Origin: Paenibacillus taihuensis
GTDB lineage: Bacteria > Bacillota > Bacilli > Paenibacillales > Paenibacillaceae
Direction of reading: 5' to 3'
Length of the DNA: 64,000 nucleotides
NCBI RefSeq assembly: GCF_003386535.1
Contig: NZ_QTTN01000011.1
Coordinates: 62,001 to 126,000 of the forward strand
Both the position numbers and the translations under genes were made by a program. Under the pieces are notes generated by a model that ran no database searches, had not been told where the DNA came from, and saw nothing but the letters and a program-made list of their open reading frames with translations. Below are positions 44,385 through 53,737 of the stretch, one piece after another; within the stretch, counting starts at the first letter, position 1, and each line of letters starts with the position of its first letter.

Positions 44385-45176
44385 TTAGATCAATTTAACA
44401 ATATAGCCGATAAAATAAGCCGCAGGGACAAGCACGAACTGTGCGAGCATCGTCCCGAAGAAGCGGGCGGTCATGAGTACGACGTAGATTTTGCCGAGCC
44501 GGTCGCGATGCGTTTCGTCGTTCAACGCTTTATCCGTAATGAGCCCGAGCTGCGGGTCGATGAAGATGGTGAGCAGGATTGTCGCCATGCCGTTGATGAG
44601 GCCGGACGCCTGCGAAGCGGTGGTGCTGAGTTGCGGGTAAATATGCGCAGCGTACAGGGAGGCCAGGACGCCGACGGTATAGAACGAAGTAACGATCATG
44701 CTGAGCAAAATAAACTTTTTCGGAATGCCGAGGTAGCGGAAACGTTTGAAGTTGATTTTGGGTGCTTTTAGATAATATTTCGTATTCTTCAGCTGGCCGA
44801 TCGTGACGCTTGTGAAGAGCTTCGGGAGCGAGCCCGCGACCTCCAGCTTGGAGATCAATCTGCCGAACAGACTCACGCAGGTTGGAAACAGAACAATCGC
44901 AACCAGAGTACCTATCGACGAGGCTAGCAAAATATACCGCAAATAGGAGAGTAGATGGAACGTTGTATGATGCTTCGCATAATCGACGAATTTGGCGGTG
45001 AGCGGTGCTTGAACGAGGTTCGCCGTGCGAGAGACGAGCACGATAATGCCGGTTAACGAGAGTGCGACGGCGATTTTATTCAGCCGGACGCCTGCAAGCC
45101 GCACCGCATAAGACAGCGTTTCAGTCGTATGGATTATCATCGTCATAATGAATACGATAATGAGATTGTTGATCAA
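44385..45176 (-). CDS. amj: Lipid II flippase Amj
   Basis: 263 aa, polytopic (about eight membrane segments). The N-terminus IVFIMTMIIHTTETLSYAVR, then LAGVRLNKIAVALSLTGIIV and VSRTANLVQAPL, closely follows the Amj/YdaH (DUF2837) pattern. Amj moves lipid II across the membrane as an alternative to MurJ and is induced by envelope stress in B. subtilis. It starts at TTG 45176 with GGAG upstream. It shares a terminator with the convergent glycosyltransferase. Confidence 0.85.
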   Translation of the reverse strand: MINNLIIVFIMTMIIHTTETLSYAVRLAGVRLNKIAVALSLTGIIVLVSRTANLVQAPLTAKFVDYAKHHTTFHLLSYLRYILLASSIGTLVAIVLFPTCVSLFGRLISKLEVAGSLPKLFTSVTIGQLKNTKYYLKAPKINFKRFRYLGIPKKFILLSMIVTSFYTVGVLASLYAAHIYPQLSTTASQASGLINGMATILLTIFIDPQLGLITDKALNDETHRDRLGKIYVVLMTARFFGTMLAQFVLVPAAYFIGYIVKLI

Positions 45177-45207
45177 AGGCGCGTCATCTCCACATTTTCA
45201 AAATGGG

Positions 45208-45729
45208 CTACCAGTGCTTTTCCAGCGCCTCCGCACTTGGGCGGAACCCGCTCCGTTCATAGAAAGCAACGCTTGTCTCGCTTGGCCAAAGGATGAGAAA
45301 TTCTACGTTATTGGCGATCGCCCACTGCTCCATCGCGTGATGAATTTGCGTGCCGATGCCGCGGCCTCGATAGGCAGGGCGGGTATAGACGTTCGTGACG
45401 TAGCCGAAATACGGGTCCTCGCATTTGCCCGGCCTCGGCACTTTATGGATGAGCTGCAGGTACATATGCGAGACGAGTTGACCGTCTGCTTCTGCGACCC
45501 AGATGAACCATTCACCGCCATTGATGGCGCTTTCGAGGAATGTCGAGCAAGTGCGATGGAAATCCTCGATGTCGGTGTCAGTGTCGGAATGGCGTCGCTG
45601 TTGCTGCAGCTCGGGATAATCCTCCATCGTGAAGTCGTAGCGCATTTGGACAAGGACGTCGATATCGGCTGTAGTCGCTAATCGGATTATTGGTTGTATG
45701 GAAGTCGTCATCTGTGCGGGGGTCGTCAT
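45208..45729 (-). CDS. GNAT-family N-acetyltransferase
   Basis: 173 aa. The acetyl-CoA-binding motif A is VTNVYTRPAYRGRGIGTQIHHAM with the Q/RxxGxG/A signature. The substrate strand FLILWPSETSVAFYERSGFRPS ends the fold. The acceptor is unknown. The ATG at 45729 is preferred over 45753. It is followed by amj 31 bp downstream, probably in one transcript. Confidence 0.85.
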   Translation of the reverse strand: MTTPAQMTTSIQPIIRLATTADIDVLVQMRYDFTMEDYPELQQQRRHSDTDTDIEDFHRTCSTFLESAINGGEWFIWVAEADGQLVSHMYLQLIHKVPRPGKCEDPYFGYVTNVYTRPAYRGRGIGTQIHHAMEQWAIANNVEFLILWPSETSVAFYERSGFRPSAEALEKHW

Positions 45730-45753
45730 GGTCGCTCTCTTCACCTCAGTCAT

Positions 45754-46168
45754 TCGCTCTGCTTTATTAGTCTATTATATGGAAACATTTTCTATGAAGC
45801 AAAATGTGTGGAATCTAGCAAATGGCTGCTGCTCGATAACTTGCCAAGAAACGAAAAAGCCTGCGCCGATAGCACCACGCGCGCCTCCCGGCGTGCAGTG
45901 CTAAGAACGGCGCGCGGCGCTGAGCCACATGTTGGCGGTGGCGGCCAACCTCGGGAATCCATCTACCTACATCGTAATATTGAGCTGACTTGGTGAACTT
46001 CATTTACTTGCTGATTGGGTAGTAGGATGTTGCTCGACTGTGGGTGGCAGGAGGTGGTGAAGCTGAGAATGGCGACTACTGAGAGAGGGTTTTGCCTCGC
46101 TCGGGGCAGACTTTGGCGCTGGTCAGCGCGTGAGAAAGGGGATTGGGAGTGCGGCGTCGAGCGAGCCA
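45754..46168. other. Spacer without recognisable gene
   Basis: About 415 bp upstream of the acetyltransferase gene and downstream of the lactonase-like operon. It holds one degenerate copy of the CTGAGAGAGG-GTTTTG element (46079-46105) and a GC-rich stretch near 45880-45930. No coding frame is convincing. Confidence 0.7.
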
Positions 46169-46361
46169 TTGAGAGTCGAGTTTTCCGACTCTCAGCTCCA
46201 TAATCGCGGGAAATTAAAACTGAGAGTCGGATTTTTCGACTCTCAGACGTAACTCTCCCGCAAAGTCGCGGCGCAAGCTAACTGAGAGTCGGATTTACCG
46301 ACTCTCAGTGGCGGGATCGCGCGAAAAAGAAGCTGAGAGTCGGATTCTCCGACTCTCAGCT
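46169..46361. repeat. Four palindromes with the CTGAGAGTCG / CGACTCTCAG stem
   Basis: Stems of 9-13 bp at 46170-46194, 46220-46246, 46281-46309 and 46331-46361, spaced 50-61 bp apart, with variable AT-rich loops (TTT core) and unrelated short sequence between them. The same CTGAGAG/CTCTCAG theme occurs at 6.3 and 17.6 kb. Confidence 0.88.
46331..46361 (-). terminator. Fourth palindrome acting as terminator of the lactonase operon
   Basis: On the minus strand AGCTGAGAGTCGG pairs with CCGACTCTCAGCT and is followed by TCTTTTTCGC, 6 bp after the stop of the last operon gene. Confidence 0.65.
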
Positions 46362-46367
46362 TCCGCA

Positions 46368-48383
46368 TCAATCCAAAACTGCAAAAGCGAACGGCTGCAG
46401 CAGCAGCTCGAGCACGCCGTCCGCTGCTGCCGGCTGTGGCAGCGGACGCTCCTCCAGCCGAAGCGCAGCGTCTGCGGACAAGTCCGCCGGAGCCGAGCCG
46501 CCGCGAACGGCTAAGCTGCGCTCATCCAGCACGCGCAGCCGCGACGGCGCGAACCCGAGGCTGCCAGCGGTCGTCACTCGCAACGACACCGCGACATTCC
46601 TGTAGTTGGCGAGCAGCAGCGTCGCTCGCCCGTCGTGTCCCCGCACCGACGCTGCCTCGCAGCTCAAGGAGTCGGAGACGCGGCACTCCAGCAGTTCTGC
46701 CGCGCCATGCGACACCTCGCCGATAGCAGTGAGCACATGATACAGCGGAAATGCCGATGCCGCGCCTTCCCGCATCACACCTAGCGGGCCGACCGTCTCG
46801 TAATAACACGCCCGCTCCGCGCCGGCCTTGGCCAAATGGTGTATGCTGCCTAGCGTCCAGCCCGCGCCGAACAAGGACCACTGGCGCGCATCAACATGGT
46901 TCGCGCGGTCCTCTGCTTTGCGCCGGCCTTCCTCGCTGGACGCCACCGGATTCATCCGCGGCTTGAATGTGATCGGCCCGATGCTCAAAGGCAAGCCCGG
47001 CATAAGCGCGCGAGCGCTGCGCACCGTATCTCCTTGCGCAGACACCGTCTCCGCCAGCGAGGCCGTATCGAACGCATGCACCTGCGGGTTGATCGTGTAC
47101 ATCGCCGCATCCATCTCAGCGAGCGGCAGCTCCGCGCGATTCAGTTCCGCGAAATACGCCCGCGTGCCTCCGCCGACACGAAACTGAAGCCCTGCCTCAT
47201 CGCGCAGCCTTCGCAGCTTTACCAATAACGCCTCCGAGCTTACAATGCAAGAGTCTTCGTAAACAAACACGGCATCCACTATGGCACCACAGCCCACAAT
47301 AGCCTCAACCAGCGCCTTAAGCCGAACGTCCCGCAGCAATTCCTCATCGGCGACACTTACGAGCACTTCCAGCTCTAACCCGACCCCGAGCTTTATCGCA
47401 GCGTTTGCCGCGCAAGCCAACTTTTGCTCCCAGCCATTCTCCAACTTCAACAAGGCTCTCAGATAAGTAAGCCGCAATTGCCGAAGCGCTTCAATTTCCG
47501 CATCATCATGCAGATGTCCTGGCGTTACGGATAGCCCAATTCCAGGCACATGTCCGACAACATCGCCACCCAACTCAACAGTGACCGCTTCGGCAGTATC
47601 ATCCGCCACAGCCACTGCCTTAGCCATTATTGCGCCGTCGCCAGCAGCATCATCGTTAATCTGCGGCACATCGCCAACCAACCGCAATGCAATCTGCTGG
47701 TGCACGCGCTGCCCGCTTGCGATTTCCACGGGATAAGGGATGCGAAGCGGCGTGCAGTAAGTTTTGAAGGAGGCATCCGTCCAGTTGCGCTGATCCTCCA
47801 TCTCGAACAGTTCGCCCGTAAACCGCAGCTCTGCCGCAAGCTCCTCCCCGATCTTGCAACGAATCGCCGTCATATCGAGAAACGGCTGATCCGGCGAGAT
47901 CCGCTCCGGGAATGTCCCCGCGACGATGCTGCCATCTGCCGTTTCCACCTCAACCGGACATCCCGCGAGCGAGGAAGGATGCAGCACGCAAAATCCGATC
48001 CGATTTCGCAGGAAGCTGCTGCCAGCAACACCGTCGAATGTGTATGTAATCGTGCCGTCCGCCGAACCGACAATCGAACCCTTCCATTCAAACTCAATCT
48101 CGCCCTGCCGATGCTCCGCGACAAACGCGACCTCGAACGAGTCCCCACGCCGCGTCACCTGATAATGGCGAAAGACAGGCTTAATCGTGCCCCAGTTCTG
48201 GTCACGCACCGCTGCATATATACCGCGGACAATCTCCTGTCCCCGGTAACGGATATACCGCAGCCCGCCATCCTCCAGCACTGCTGTAAGCGGACCGGCC
48301 TGCAGCCTCTTCCGCTCAGGCATCGCTTCCGCCGTGCCGTAACGCAGCTGCCTCACATCTCTCTCGAAGCTGCGGCTTACCAT
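46368..48383 (-). CDS. D-apionate lactonase-like protein
   Basis: 671 aa, no signal peptide. Regions typical of the ApnL family as I remember it: LQAGPLTAVLEDGGLRYIRY, RGIYAAVRDQNWGTIKPV, NRIGFCVLHPSSLAG, FPERISPDQPFLDMTAI and FEMEDQRNWTDASFKTYCTP. ApnL opens D-apionolactone to D-apionate in D-apiose breakdown. The C-terminal half has a TIM-like domain and a beta-sandwich. It overlaps the FAH gene by 7 bp (translational coupling). It is last in the operon, just before a palindromic terminator. Family assignment is from memory, so the substrate is inferred. Confidence 0.6.
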   Translation of the reverse strand: MVSRSFERDVRQLRYGTAEAMPERKRLQAGPLTAVLEDGGLRYIRYRGQEIVRGIYAAVRDQNWGTIKPVFRHYQVTRRGDSFEVAFVAEHRQGEIEFEWKGSIVGSADGTITYTFDGVAGSSFLRNRIGFCVLHPSSLAGCPVEVETADGSIVAGTFPERISPDQPFLDMTAIRCKIGEELAAELRFTGELFEMEDQRNWTDASFKTYCTPLRIPYPVEIASGQRVHQQIALRLVGDVPQINDDAAGDGAIMAKAVAVADDTAEAVTVELGGDVVGHVPGIGLSVTPGHLHDDAEIEALRQLRLTYLRALLKLENGWEQKLACAANAAIKLGVGLELEVLVSVADEELLRDVRLKALVEAIVGCGAIVDAVFVYEDSCIVSSEALLVKLRRLRDEAGLQFRVGGGTRAYFAELNRAELPLAEMDAAMYTINPQVHAFDTASLAETVSAQGDTVRSARALMPGLPLSIGPITFKPRMNPVASSEEGRRKAEDRANHVDARQWSLFGAGWTLGSIHHLAKAGAERACYYETVGPLGVMREGAASAFPLYHVLTAIGEVSHGAAELLECRVSDSLSCEAASVRGHDGRATLLLANYRNVAVSLRVTTAGSLGFAPSRLRVLDERSLAVRGGSAPADLSADAALRLEERPLPQPAAADGVLELLLQPFAFAVLD

Positions 48384-49213
48384 CCGGCTACCACGCGATT
48401 TTCCAATTTGCCGATGCCTTCAATTTCAACCGCCACGTAATCGCCCGGCGCCAAGTACACCGGAGGATTGCGGAAAGTACCTACTCCCGCAGGCGTTCCG
48501 GTCGAGATAATGTCTCCCGGTTCAAGCGTAATATAAGCGGTAATGGCCTCGATAAGCGTCGGTACATGGAACAGCATCAGTTCGGTGTTGGCATTTTGGC
48601 GGAGCTCGCCGTTCACGTAGCTGCGAATTTGCAGCTTGTTCGGGTCTGCGATCTCATCGCGCGTCACAATCACCGGGCCAAGCGGGCAGAACGTATCGAT
48701 TCCTTTGCCGATAATCTCATGCTGCAGGGCGAACTGCAGCTCCCGTCCGCTGACATCGTTCAACGCCGTATAGCCGAATATATAATCAAGCGCCTCCTCC
48801 TTCTTGACGCCTTTCGCCCTCTTCCCGATGACAAAAGCCAGCTCCACCTCATAGTCCGCCTGACAATCTGCATAAGGAAGCACGATATGCTCGCCTGGAC
48901 CAATAATCGCCGTCGGCAGCTTCGAGAAAACGGAAGGACGCGTCGGGAACACCGCCTTCGGATTCTCTTCCTTATGATTGAGATAATTAATTCCGCCGCA
49001 CAGTACCTTGCCCGGATTCGCAATCGGCGCAAGCACCCGATAGCCTGCTGTAACTACCTCCCCTGCGGCTGCTTCCTGGCGAACCTTCGCCAGTCCTTCT
49101 TCCCCATCCTGCACAAGCTCTTTCATCGTAACGTAGCTGGTCGGAACGACGCCGCCATCCTTCTCTACACCGACAAAAATCCGTCCAGCTGCCTCACACG
49201 CCATGAGCCGCAT
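48377..49213 (-). CDS. Fumarylacetoacetate hydrolase (FAH) family enzyme
   Basis: 278 aa. Metal-binding acids are visible in DCQADYEVELAFVIGKRAKG (Glu-Glu region), and the family motifs DYIFGYTALNDVSGRELQF and GDIISTGTPAGVGTFRNPP are present. FAH enzymes hydrolyse beta-diketo acids or decarboxylate 3-oxo/2-oxo acids with Mg2+. In this operon it could cleave or decarboxylate the 3-oxo-acid product (inference). The ATG at 49213 follows AAGGGGAG by 9 nt. It overlaps the upstream MBL gene by 20 bp. Confidence 0.85.
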   Translation of the reverse strand: MRLMACEAAGRIFVGVEKDGGVVPTSYVTMKELVQDGEEGLAKVRQEAAAGEVVTAGYRVLAPIANPGKVLCGGINYLNHKEENPKAVFPTRPSVFSKLPTAIIGPGEHIVLPYADCQADYEVELAFVIGKRAKGVKKEEALDYIFGYTALNDVSGRELQFALQHEIIGKGIDTFCPLGPVIVTRDEIADPNKLQIRSYVNGELRQNANTELMLFHVPTLIEAITAYITLEPGDIISTGTPAGVGTFRNPPVYLAPGDYVAVEIEGIGKLENRVVAGW

Positions 49214-50018
49214 CGCGATCAACTCCCCTTCGCACCAGTACCGAATCGCCGTTCAGCTCGATCGTTTCTCCAACCTCCATGTACATTGCCTGCCGCGCAC
49301 CCGTGGTATCGCATTCAGGAACTGCAGCCAGAAACTGCTCCACTTCGCCCCGCTCCGTCTCATTCGTCAAATCCAAATAATGCGAAGCGATAGCCAGCTT
49401 CAGGCCTAGAAACTCCGAGGCAAGCGCCGCCTCGTACGGCGACATCTCGCCCGTGAGCAGCTTCCCGGCAAAATTCGCCCGTGCCAGCAAAGCCTGCGAA
49501 TTCGCACAGCCCATCAAGCCTACAGTCGGCTTGTAGAGCTGGGCAATCAGCTTCATATCTCCAAAAATCGCGGTATCGCCGCAATGGTAAATGCGCACGC
49601 CTGGCTCAGGCTCCACAATAAACCCCATCGGCACGCCGGATACATACTGGCCGTTCTTCAGCCGCGTCTGCGACCAGTGGTGGCTCTCGACCGGACGCAC
49701 GATGACGCCGCCAACTTCGACGACAATTCCCCATACCGTCGGATGAATTTGCGCCTCCGGTATGCCTGCCTCAAGCAGCACCGCCTTCACATCGCCGCCG
49801 CACACGACGGGAGCGCCGGCACGAGCCGCAATCGCCGCCGTATCGCCGAGATGATCGTAGGCCGCATGGGTCACGAGAATTACGTCCGGTCTCTCCAACT
49901 CCTCATGGCGCATTGGCGCATGAGGGCTGTCCCCAAGAAACGGATCGATCAGAATACGATGCCGGTCACTGATAATTTCATAGCCCGCCATCCCGAGAAA
50001 ATGAATCTTCGTCGTCAT
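49194..50018 (-). CDS. Metallo-beta-lactamase-fold protein (UPF0173-like) with altered metal motif
   Basis: 274 aa. The MBL fold is shown by KIHFLGMAGYEI, ILIDPFLGD, VHCGDTAIFGDMK-like YHCGDTAIFGDM and AIASHYLDL. The metal motif reads THAAYDHLGD (H51, A53, D55, H56) where HxHxDH is expected, so one zinc-1 ligand is missing. Related proteins include UlaG-type ascorbate-6-phosphate lactonases; a lactonase role would suit the operon, but activity is doubtful. It overlaps the reductase gene by 4 bp (ATGA). Confidence 0.78.
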   Translation of the reverse strand: MTTKIHFLGMAGYEIISDRHRILIDPFLGDSPHAPMRHEELERPDVILVTHAAYDHLGDTAAIAARAGAPVVCGGDVKAVLLEAGIPEAQIHPTVWGIVVEVGGVIVRPVESHHWSQTRLKNGQYVSGVPMGFIVEPEPGVRIYHCGDTAIFGDMKLIAQLYKPTVGLMGCANSQALLARANFAGKLLTGEMSPYEAALASEFLGLKLAIASHYLDLTNETERGEVEQFLAAVPECDTTGARQAMYMEVGETIELNGDSVLVRRGVDRDAAHGV

Positions 50019-50935
50019 TGCCTCCAGCCCCTTTCGAGTCCAGCAATCAGCGCAACCATCGCCTTGTTCAGCGGTACATCGATGCCGAGAGACGCAGCGG
50101 CCTTCACAACAGCGCCGTTGATCACTTCGATCTCGGTCTTGCGGCGCCCTTCGGCATCCTGCAGCATCGAGGATTTTCCTTTGCCTGCTCCTTCGAGAAC
50201 CGTATGGATGCGCTGAATCCGCTCCTCCGTCTCAATCGCATACCCCAGCGCTCTGGCAACTGCCGCCGCTTCTGCCGCCAAGTCGTCCACGAGCTGAAGA
50301 AGCGGTCCCGGTTCACCTTGCACACCGGCGCACAGCCCCGTCAATGCAGATGTCGGAAGCGTCGCGGCATTAAGGATCAGCTTCTTCCATACTTCTGTCT
50401 TCACAAGCGCAGTCACTTCAGCCGGAATTCCGGCGTCGCTCAGAAGCTCCCCGACCTGCGCTGCCCGATCCAGCGTCTGCCCATCGGCATACGGACCGAT
50501 AAAGGTCGCGCCTTTGCCGGTATGCGCCACATGCCCAAGTCCGACCACCGTTGCGCTGTGATACGTCACCCCAACAACAATTTGCTCCAGCGGAAAATGG
50601 CTGCTGAGCACATCGGCATTTCCCCAGCCATTTTGCAAGCTGACCACGGTCGTATCCGGTCCGACAAGCGGTGCGGCCAGCTTGGCCGCGCCATCGGTAT
50701 GCTGCGCTTTGACAAAGAAGAAGACCGTGTCCGCCGCGCCAATAACACTAGGATTCGAGGCCGCACGAACATTAACCTGCTCGCTCCCCTCCTTGCCGTC
50801 CACAATAAGCCCGTTCTCGTTGATTCGGGCAACTAGCGCCTCCGATACGTCGATCAGCGTTACGTCATGCTTTGCCGCCGTTAACCGGGCAGCCAACATG
50901 CCGCCCATCGCTCCTGCTCCCACGATTGCAATCAT
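50015..50935 (-). CDS. Ketopantoate reductase-like (ApbA/PanE) oxidoreductase
   Basis: 306 aa. The NADP-binding motif IAIVGAGAMGGMLAARL opens the protein, VFFFVKAQHTDGAAKLAAP and VVSLQNGWGN follow, and the catalytic Lys/Asn region is KTEVWKKLILNAATLPTSALTG. The C-terminal helical domain (QDAEGRRKTEIEVINGAVV) carries the RxxTEIdxingxi substrate motif. True PanE reduces 2-ketopantoate; here no pan genes are near, so it is likely recruited for another branched 2-hydroxy acid such as apionate, which resembles pantoate (inference). SD GGAGG. Confidence 0.85.
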   Translation of the reverse strand: MIAIVGAGAMGGMLAARLTAAKHDVTLIDVSEALVARINENGLIVDGKEGSEQVNVRAASNPSVIGAADTVFFFVKAQHTDGAAKLAAPLVGPDTTVVSLQNGWGNADVLSSHFPLEQIVVGVTYHSATVVGLGHVAHTGKGATFIGPYADGQTLDRAAQVGELLSDAGIPAEVTALVKTEVWKKLILNAATLPTSALTGLCAGVQGEPGPLLQLVDDLAAEAAAVARALGYAIETEERIQRIHTVLEGAGKGKSSMLQDAEGRRKTEIEVINGAVVKAAASLGIDVPLNKAMVALIAGLERGWRQ

Positions 50936-50950
50936 CGATTCATCCTCCGA

Positions 50951-52282
50951 TTAGATCATTTTTTTCAGCTTGCCTGCGATTCGAAGCATCGCGCCATCAT
51001 CGCCGACATTGCCGGGGATAACGGCATAGCTAATTCTCCGCCGCTCTTCCCCGCCGTCGCCGAGCCGTGCCTCGAGCTGCCACAGCGAGATGCCAGCCTC
51101 GAGCTGCCCGCATACCTCCGCTTCATCTGCCTGCAGCCCATCCGTCGCGACCTGCGCGGAAGTGATGCCCCCCTTGGCGATGACCGCATCGCAGAACGGA
51201 GCGACAGCGCGCACCGTCTCCGTCAACGCATGCATCACTTTCGCGCCGTCGGCGAGCGTGCCGTGCTGTTCCTGGCGCACGCGCTCCGAGGAGAGCAGCG
51301 CCACTCCGCCGTTCTCCAGCTGCTGCCGGAGCTTTGCAGCCAGTTCATCAACGAGCGCAGCCACATTCGCTTCCGCATCTGCACTCGCCTCCATCACCCG
51401 CTCCGTCGGCACCATAATCGGTGCCACGCCGGTGCGTTCCGCGAGCAGCGCCAACTGCCGCGACGAAGCTGCGGTATGCGAGCCGCAGACGATCAACAGC
51501 CGGCGCGCCTCGCCTACGCCAGCGCTGCCGCTATCAAGCGTGAGGCCCGCCAGCCCGCAGCGGACTGCCGCGAAGGTCGCCGCGGTGCGGACCGCGACCT
51601 GCCGCCCTGTTTTCTCCGCCTCATCCAGCCCTGCCGCGATGAGGCGAATATCATCCGTCGTCTCCGCATCCGGGACGACGACCGTGTACGGCTCCACCAG
51701 CAGCAGCGCGTCGCGAACCGCTGCCGCGCCGCGGCTGCGCAGCTCCGCCAAAACCACGGTGCGCGCCGTCCAGCCAGGTCCCCGCTCGCGCACCCAATCC
51801 TGCATCGTCTTGCTCGCGTACCCGAACACGGGATCACGCGCAAATTCCGTCTCCGCCACCGGCACCCGCGTTTCCCCTTGCAGCAAATAATGGATGCCGC
51901 CTACCGTCATCCTCCCGCATTCCGGGAAGGCTGGCACGAACAGCGCAACCGGCGAAGCTTTGCCATCGCGGCGGCACAGCACCTCCAGCTCCTCGAAAAT
52001 ATGCCCGCGAAGCGTCGAGTCGCCGCGAAGCACATAACGGACGTCAACGCCTGCCTCCACGGCCTCTTCGTCCATCATCGCAACAATCGACTCGAGATAG
52101 CGCACCGCCTCCTCTGTCTGCATTGCCCGCGTGTTCGTCAGCACGTAAACGGCGTGCCGATCTTGAGCCATGAAACGGCGGAATCCTTCCCGAGTCGATC
52201 GCAGAATAACCGGAACGTCCGCTACATTTTGCGTGCCTGTCGGATCATCGTCGAATACGACCCATTTTGCCCGTATCGGCAT
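50951..52282 (-). CDS. Four-carbon acid sugar kinase family protein (DUF1537)
   Basis: 443 aa. Substrate-binding motifs DDDPTGTQNVADVPV (about 11-25) and VLRGDSTLRGHIFEELEVL (about 89-107), and the nucleotide-binding C-terminal domain with AKGGITSAQVATDGL and VIPGNVGDDGAMLRIAGKL. Members phosphorylate threonate, erythronate, 3-oxo-tetronate or, as OiaK, 3-oxo-isoapionate. The apionate link fits the ApnL-like gene in the same operon. It lies 7 bp after the VOC gene. Confidence 0.88.
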   Translation of the reverse strand: MPIRAKWVVFDDDPTGTQNVADVPVILRSTREGFRRFMAQDRHAVYVLTNTRAMQTEEAVRYLESIVAMMDEEAVEAGVDVRYVLRGDSTLRGHIFEELEVLCRRDGKASPVALFVPAFPECGRMTVGGIHYLLQGETRVPVAETEFARDPVFGYASKTMQDWVRERGPGWTARTVVLAELRSRGAAAVRDALLLVEPYTVVVPDAETTDDIRLIAAGLDEAEKTGRQVAVRTAATFAAVRCGLAGLTLDSGSAGVGEARRLLIVCGSHTAASSRQLALLAERTGVAPIMVPTERVMEASADAEANVAALVDELAAKLRQQLENGGVALLSSERVRQEQHGTLADGAKVMHALTETVRAVAPFCDAVIAKGGITSAQVATDGLQADEAEVCGQLEAGISLWQLEARLGDGGEERRRISYAVIPGNVGDDGAMLRIAGKLKKMI

Positions 52283-52289
52283 GCAGCCC

Positions 52290-52688
52290 TCATCCTCCCC
52301 GAACCGGATCTGTCTCGGTCAGCTCGAGGATGAGGCCATTCGAATGCGCACTGAGGAAGGCAGCCCGCCGGTCACGCCCTCCCATAACCACTCTCGTCTC
52401 ACTTTCTCCAACCAGCTGCGTGAGCGTCTCCGGAATGTCCTGAACCTCGAAGCACAGATGATGCAGCCCTTCGCCCTTCTCCTCAAGAAACTTGCGGATA
52501 GGCGTCTCGCCGATTGGCTGAACGAGCTGAATCATAATCGGTCCAGCCTGCACGTACGCGAGCCTTACGCCTGCCGAGGGCAGCAGCTCGTCGTGAACAA
52601 GCGGCAGCTTCAGCTCCTCTGTATAATAAGCCAGCGAGTCATCGATACTCCGTACCGCGATCGCAATATGATCGATCCCTCTAATCAT
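52290..52688 (-). CDS. VOC-superfamily (glyoxalase-like) protein
   Basis: 132 aa, one VOC unit. Metal positions are visible as HIAIAVRSIDDSLAYYTEELKL (His7) and LHHLCFEVQDI (His), with ILELTET at the C-terminus (Glu). The sequence resembles methylmalonyl-CoA epimerase and glyoxalase relatives, so it may epimerise or isomerise an alpha-acidic centre next to a carboxylate. It is in a tight operon with both dehydrogenases. Confidence 0.82.
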   Translation of the reverse strand: MIRGIDHIAIAVRSIDDSLAYYTEELKLPLVHDELLPSAGVRLAYVQAGPIMIQLVQPIGETPIRKFLEEKGEGLHHLCFEVQDIPETLTQLVGESETRVVMGGRDRRAAFLSAHSNGLILELTETDPVRGG

Positions 52689-52702
52689 CGTTTAACCGCT
52701 CC

Positions 52703-53734
52703 TTATCCCTCATAGGTCAGTATAATTTTGTTCACTTCGCCAGGCTTCGTCTTCGCAAGATGAAGCGCTTCCGCAATATCCGTGAACGGCATCCGCAGCG
52801 ATACGAAGCCGTCCGCAATGTCCGAATTGCGATGCAGGAAATCTATGACCTCCGGGAACCGCCCCGCGTTGTTGCGGCTGCCGAATATCTCCACTTCCTT
52901 CTTCGTAAACAGAACGCCGGGGAAGGTCACTTCATCATTCGTCAATCCGACGATGACGATGCGTCCCCCTGGACTGACAAGCTGAATCGATTGCTCCATC
53001 GTCAGCTTCAGCCCCGCCGATTCAATAACGATGTGCGAGCCTTCGCCTCCGGTCAGCTTCATGATCGTCTCCAGCGTGTTCTGTTCCCGCGGGTTTATAA
53101 GCCCGTCCGCGCCGAACTGCTTCGCCCGCGCGAGCCGCTCGGCAACGACGTCAACGGCATACACCGTCACGTCCCGGTACATCCGCTTCAGCATTATGAG
53201 CGCTGTCAGGCCGATTGGACCGACGCCCAGAATCGTGATAACGGCACCTTCATGAGCGCCGGCGCGGTGCACGACCTGCGCGCCAATGGAGAACGGCTCG
53301 CACAGCGCGCCGACCTCGTGGCTCATGCCATCCGGCATCAGATGCGCATACGCTTCCGGAACGGTTACGAAGTCCGCGAAGCCGCCGGGACGAAATCCGC
53401 CGATCATATCGATTTTCACGCAGCAGTTGTATTTGCCGATCCGGCATGGATAACAGCTGCCGCAAGCGACCGTCGGCTCAACGATGACAGGGTCGCCGAC
53501 CGCAAGCTTCGTCACGTCCGCGCCAACCGAGACGACAACGCCGGACAGCTCATGCCCGTAAATTTGCGGATATACCGCGTAAGGATGCGTGCCGTCATAG
53601 TAGTGGATATCTCCTCCGCAAATCCCCGCCGCCTCCATCTTTACAAGCACTTCATTCGGCTTTGGTACGGGCTTTGGCACCTCTTCGATGCCAATCTGAA
53701 AAGGCTTTGTCATTATGGCTGCTTTCATGGTCAA
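52703..53734 (-). CDS. Zinc-dependent polyol/threonine-type dehydrogenase (MDR)
   Basis: 343 aa. Both zinc sites are complete: catalytic AGICGGDIHYYDG and YGHELSG, structural CGSCYPCRIGKYNCC. The NAD fold has ILGVGPIGLTALIMLKRM. It should oxidise a secondary alcohol of a sugar or polyol. The TTG at 53734 follows GAGGGGG by 8 nt and is the better start than the ATG two codons on. It lies 3 bp after the Gfo/Idh stop. Confidence 0.88.
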   Translation of the reverse strand: MTMKAAIMTKPFQIGIEEVPKPVPKPNEVLVKMEAAGICGGDIHYYDGTHPYAVYPQIYGHELSGVVVSVGADVTKLAVGDPVIVEPTVACGSCYPCRIGKYNCCVKIDMIGGFRPGGFADFVTVPEAYAHLMPDGMSHEVGALCEPFSIGAQVVHRAGAHEGAVITILGVGPIGLTALIMLKRMYRDVTVYAVDVVAERLARAKQFGADGLINPREQNTLETIMKLTGGEGSHIVIESAGLKLTMEQSIQLVSPGGRIVIVGLTNDEVTFPGVLFTKKEVEIFGSRNNAGRFPEVIDFLHRNSDIADGFVSLRMPFTDIAEALHLAKTKPGEVNKIILTYEG

Positions 53735-53737
53735 GTT

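Noticed and set aside
45880-45930. GC-rich inverted repeat as RNA gene or riboswitch
   Set aside because: Pairing is patchy and no conserved riboswitch core or tRNA cloverleaf could be drawn.
46169-46361. CRISPR array
   Set aside because: Repeats are self-complementary palindromes with unequal, short, partly similar spacers; no cas genes are nearby.
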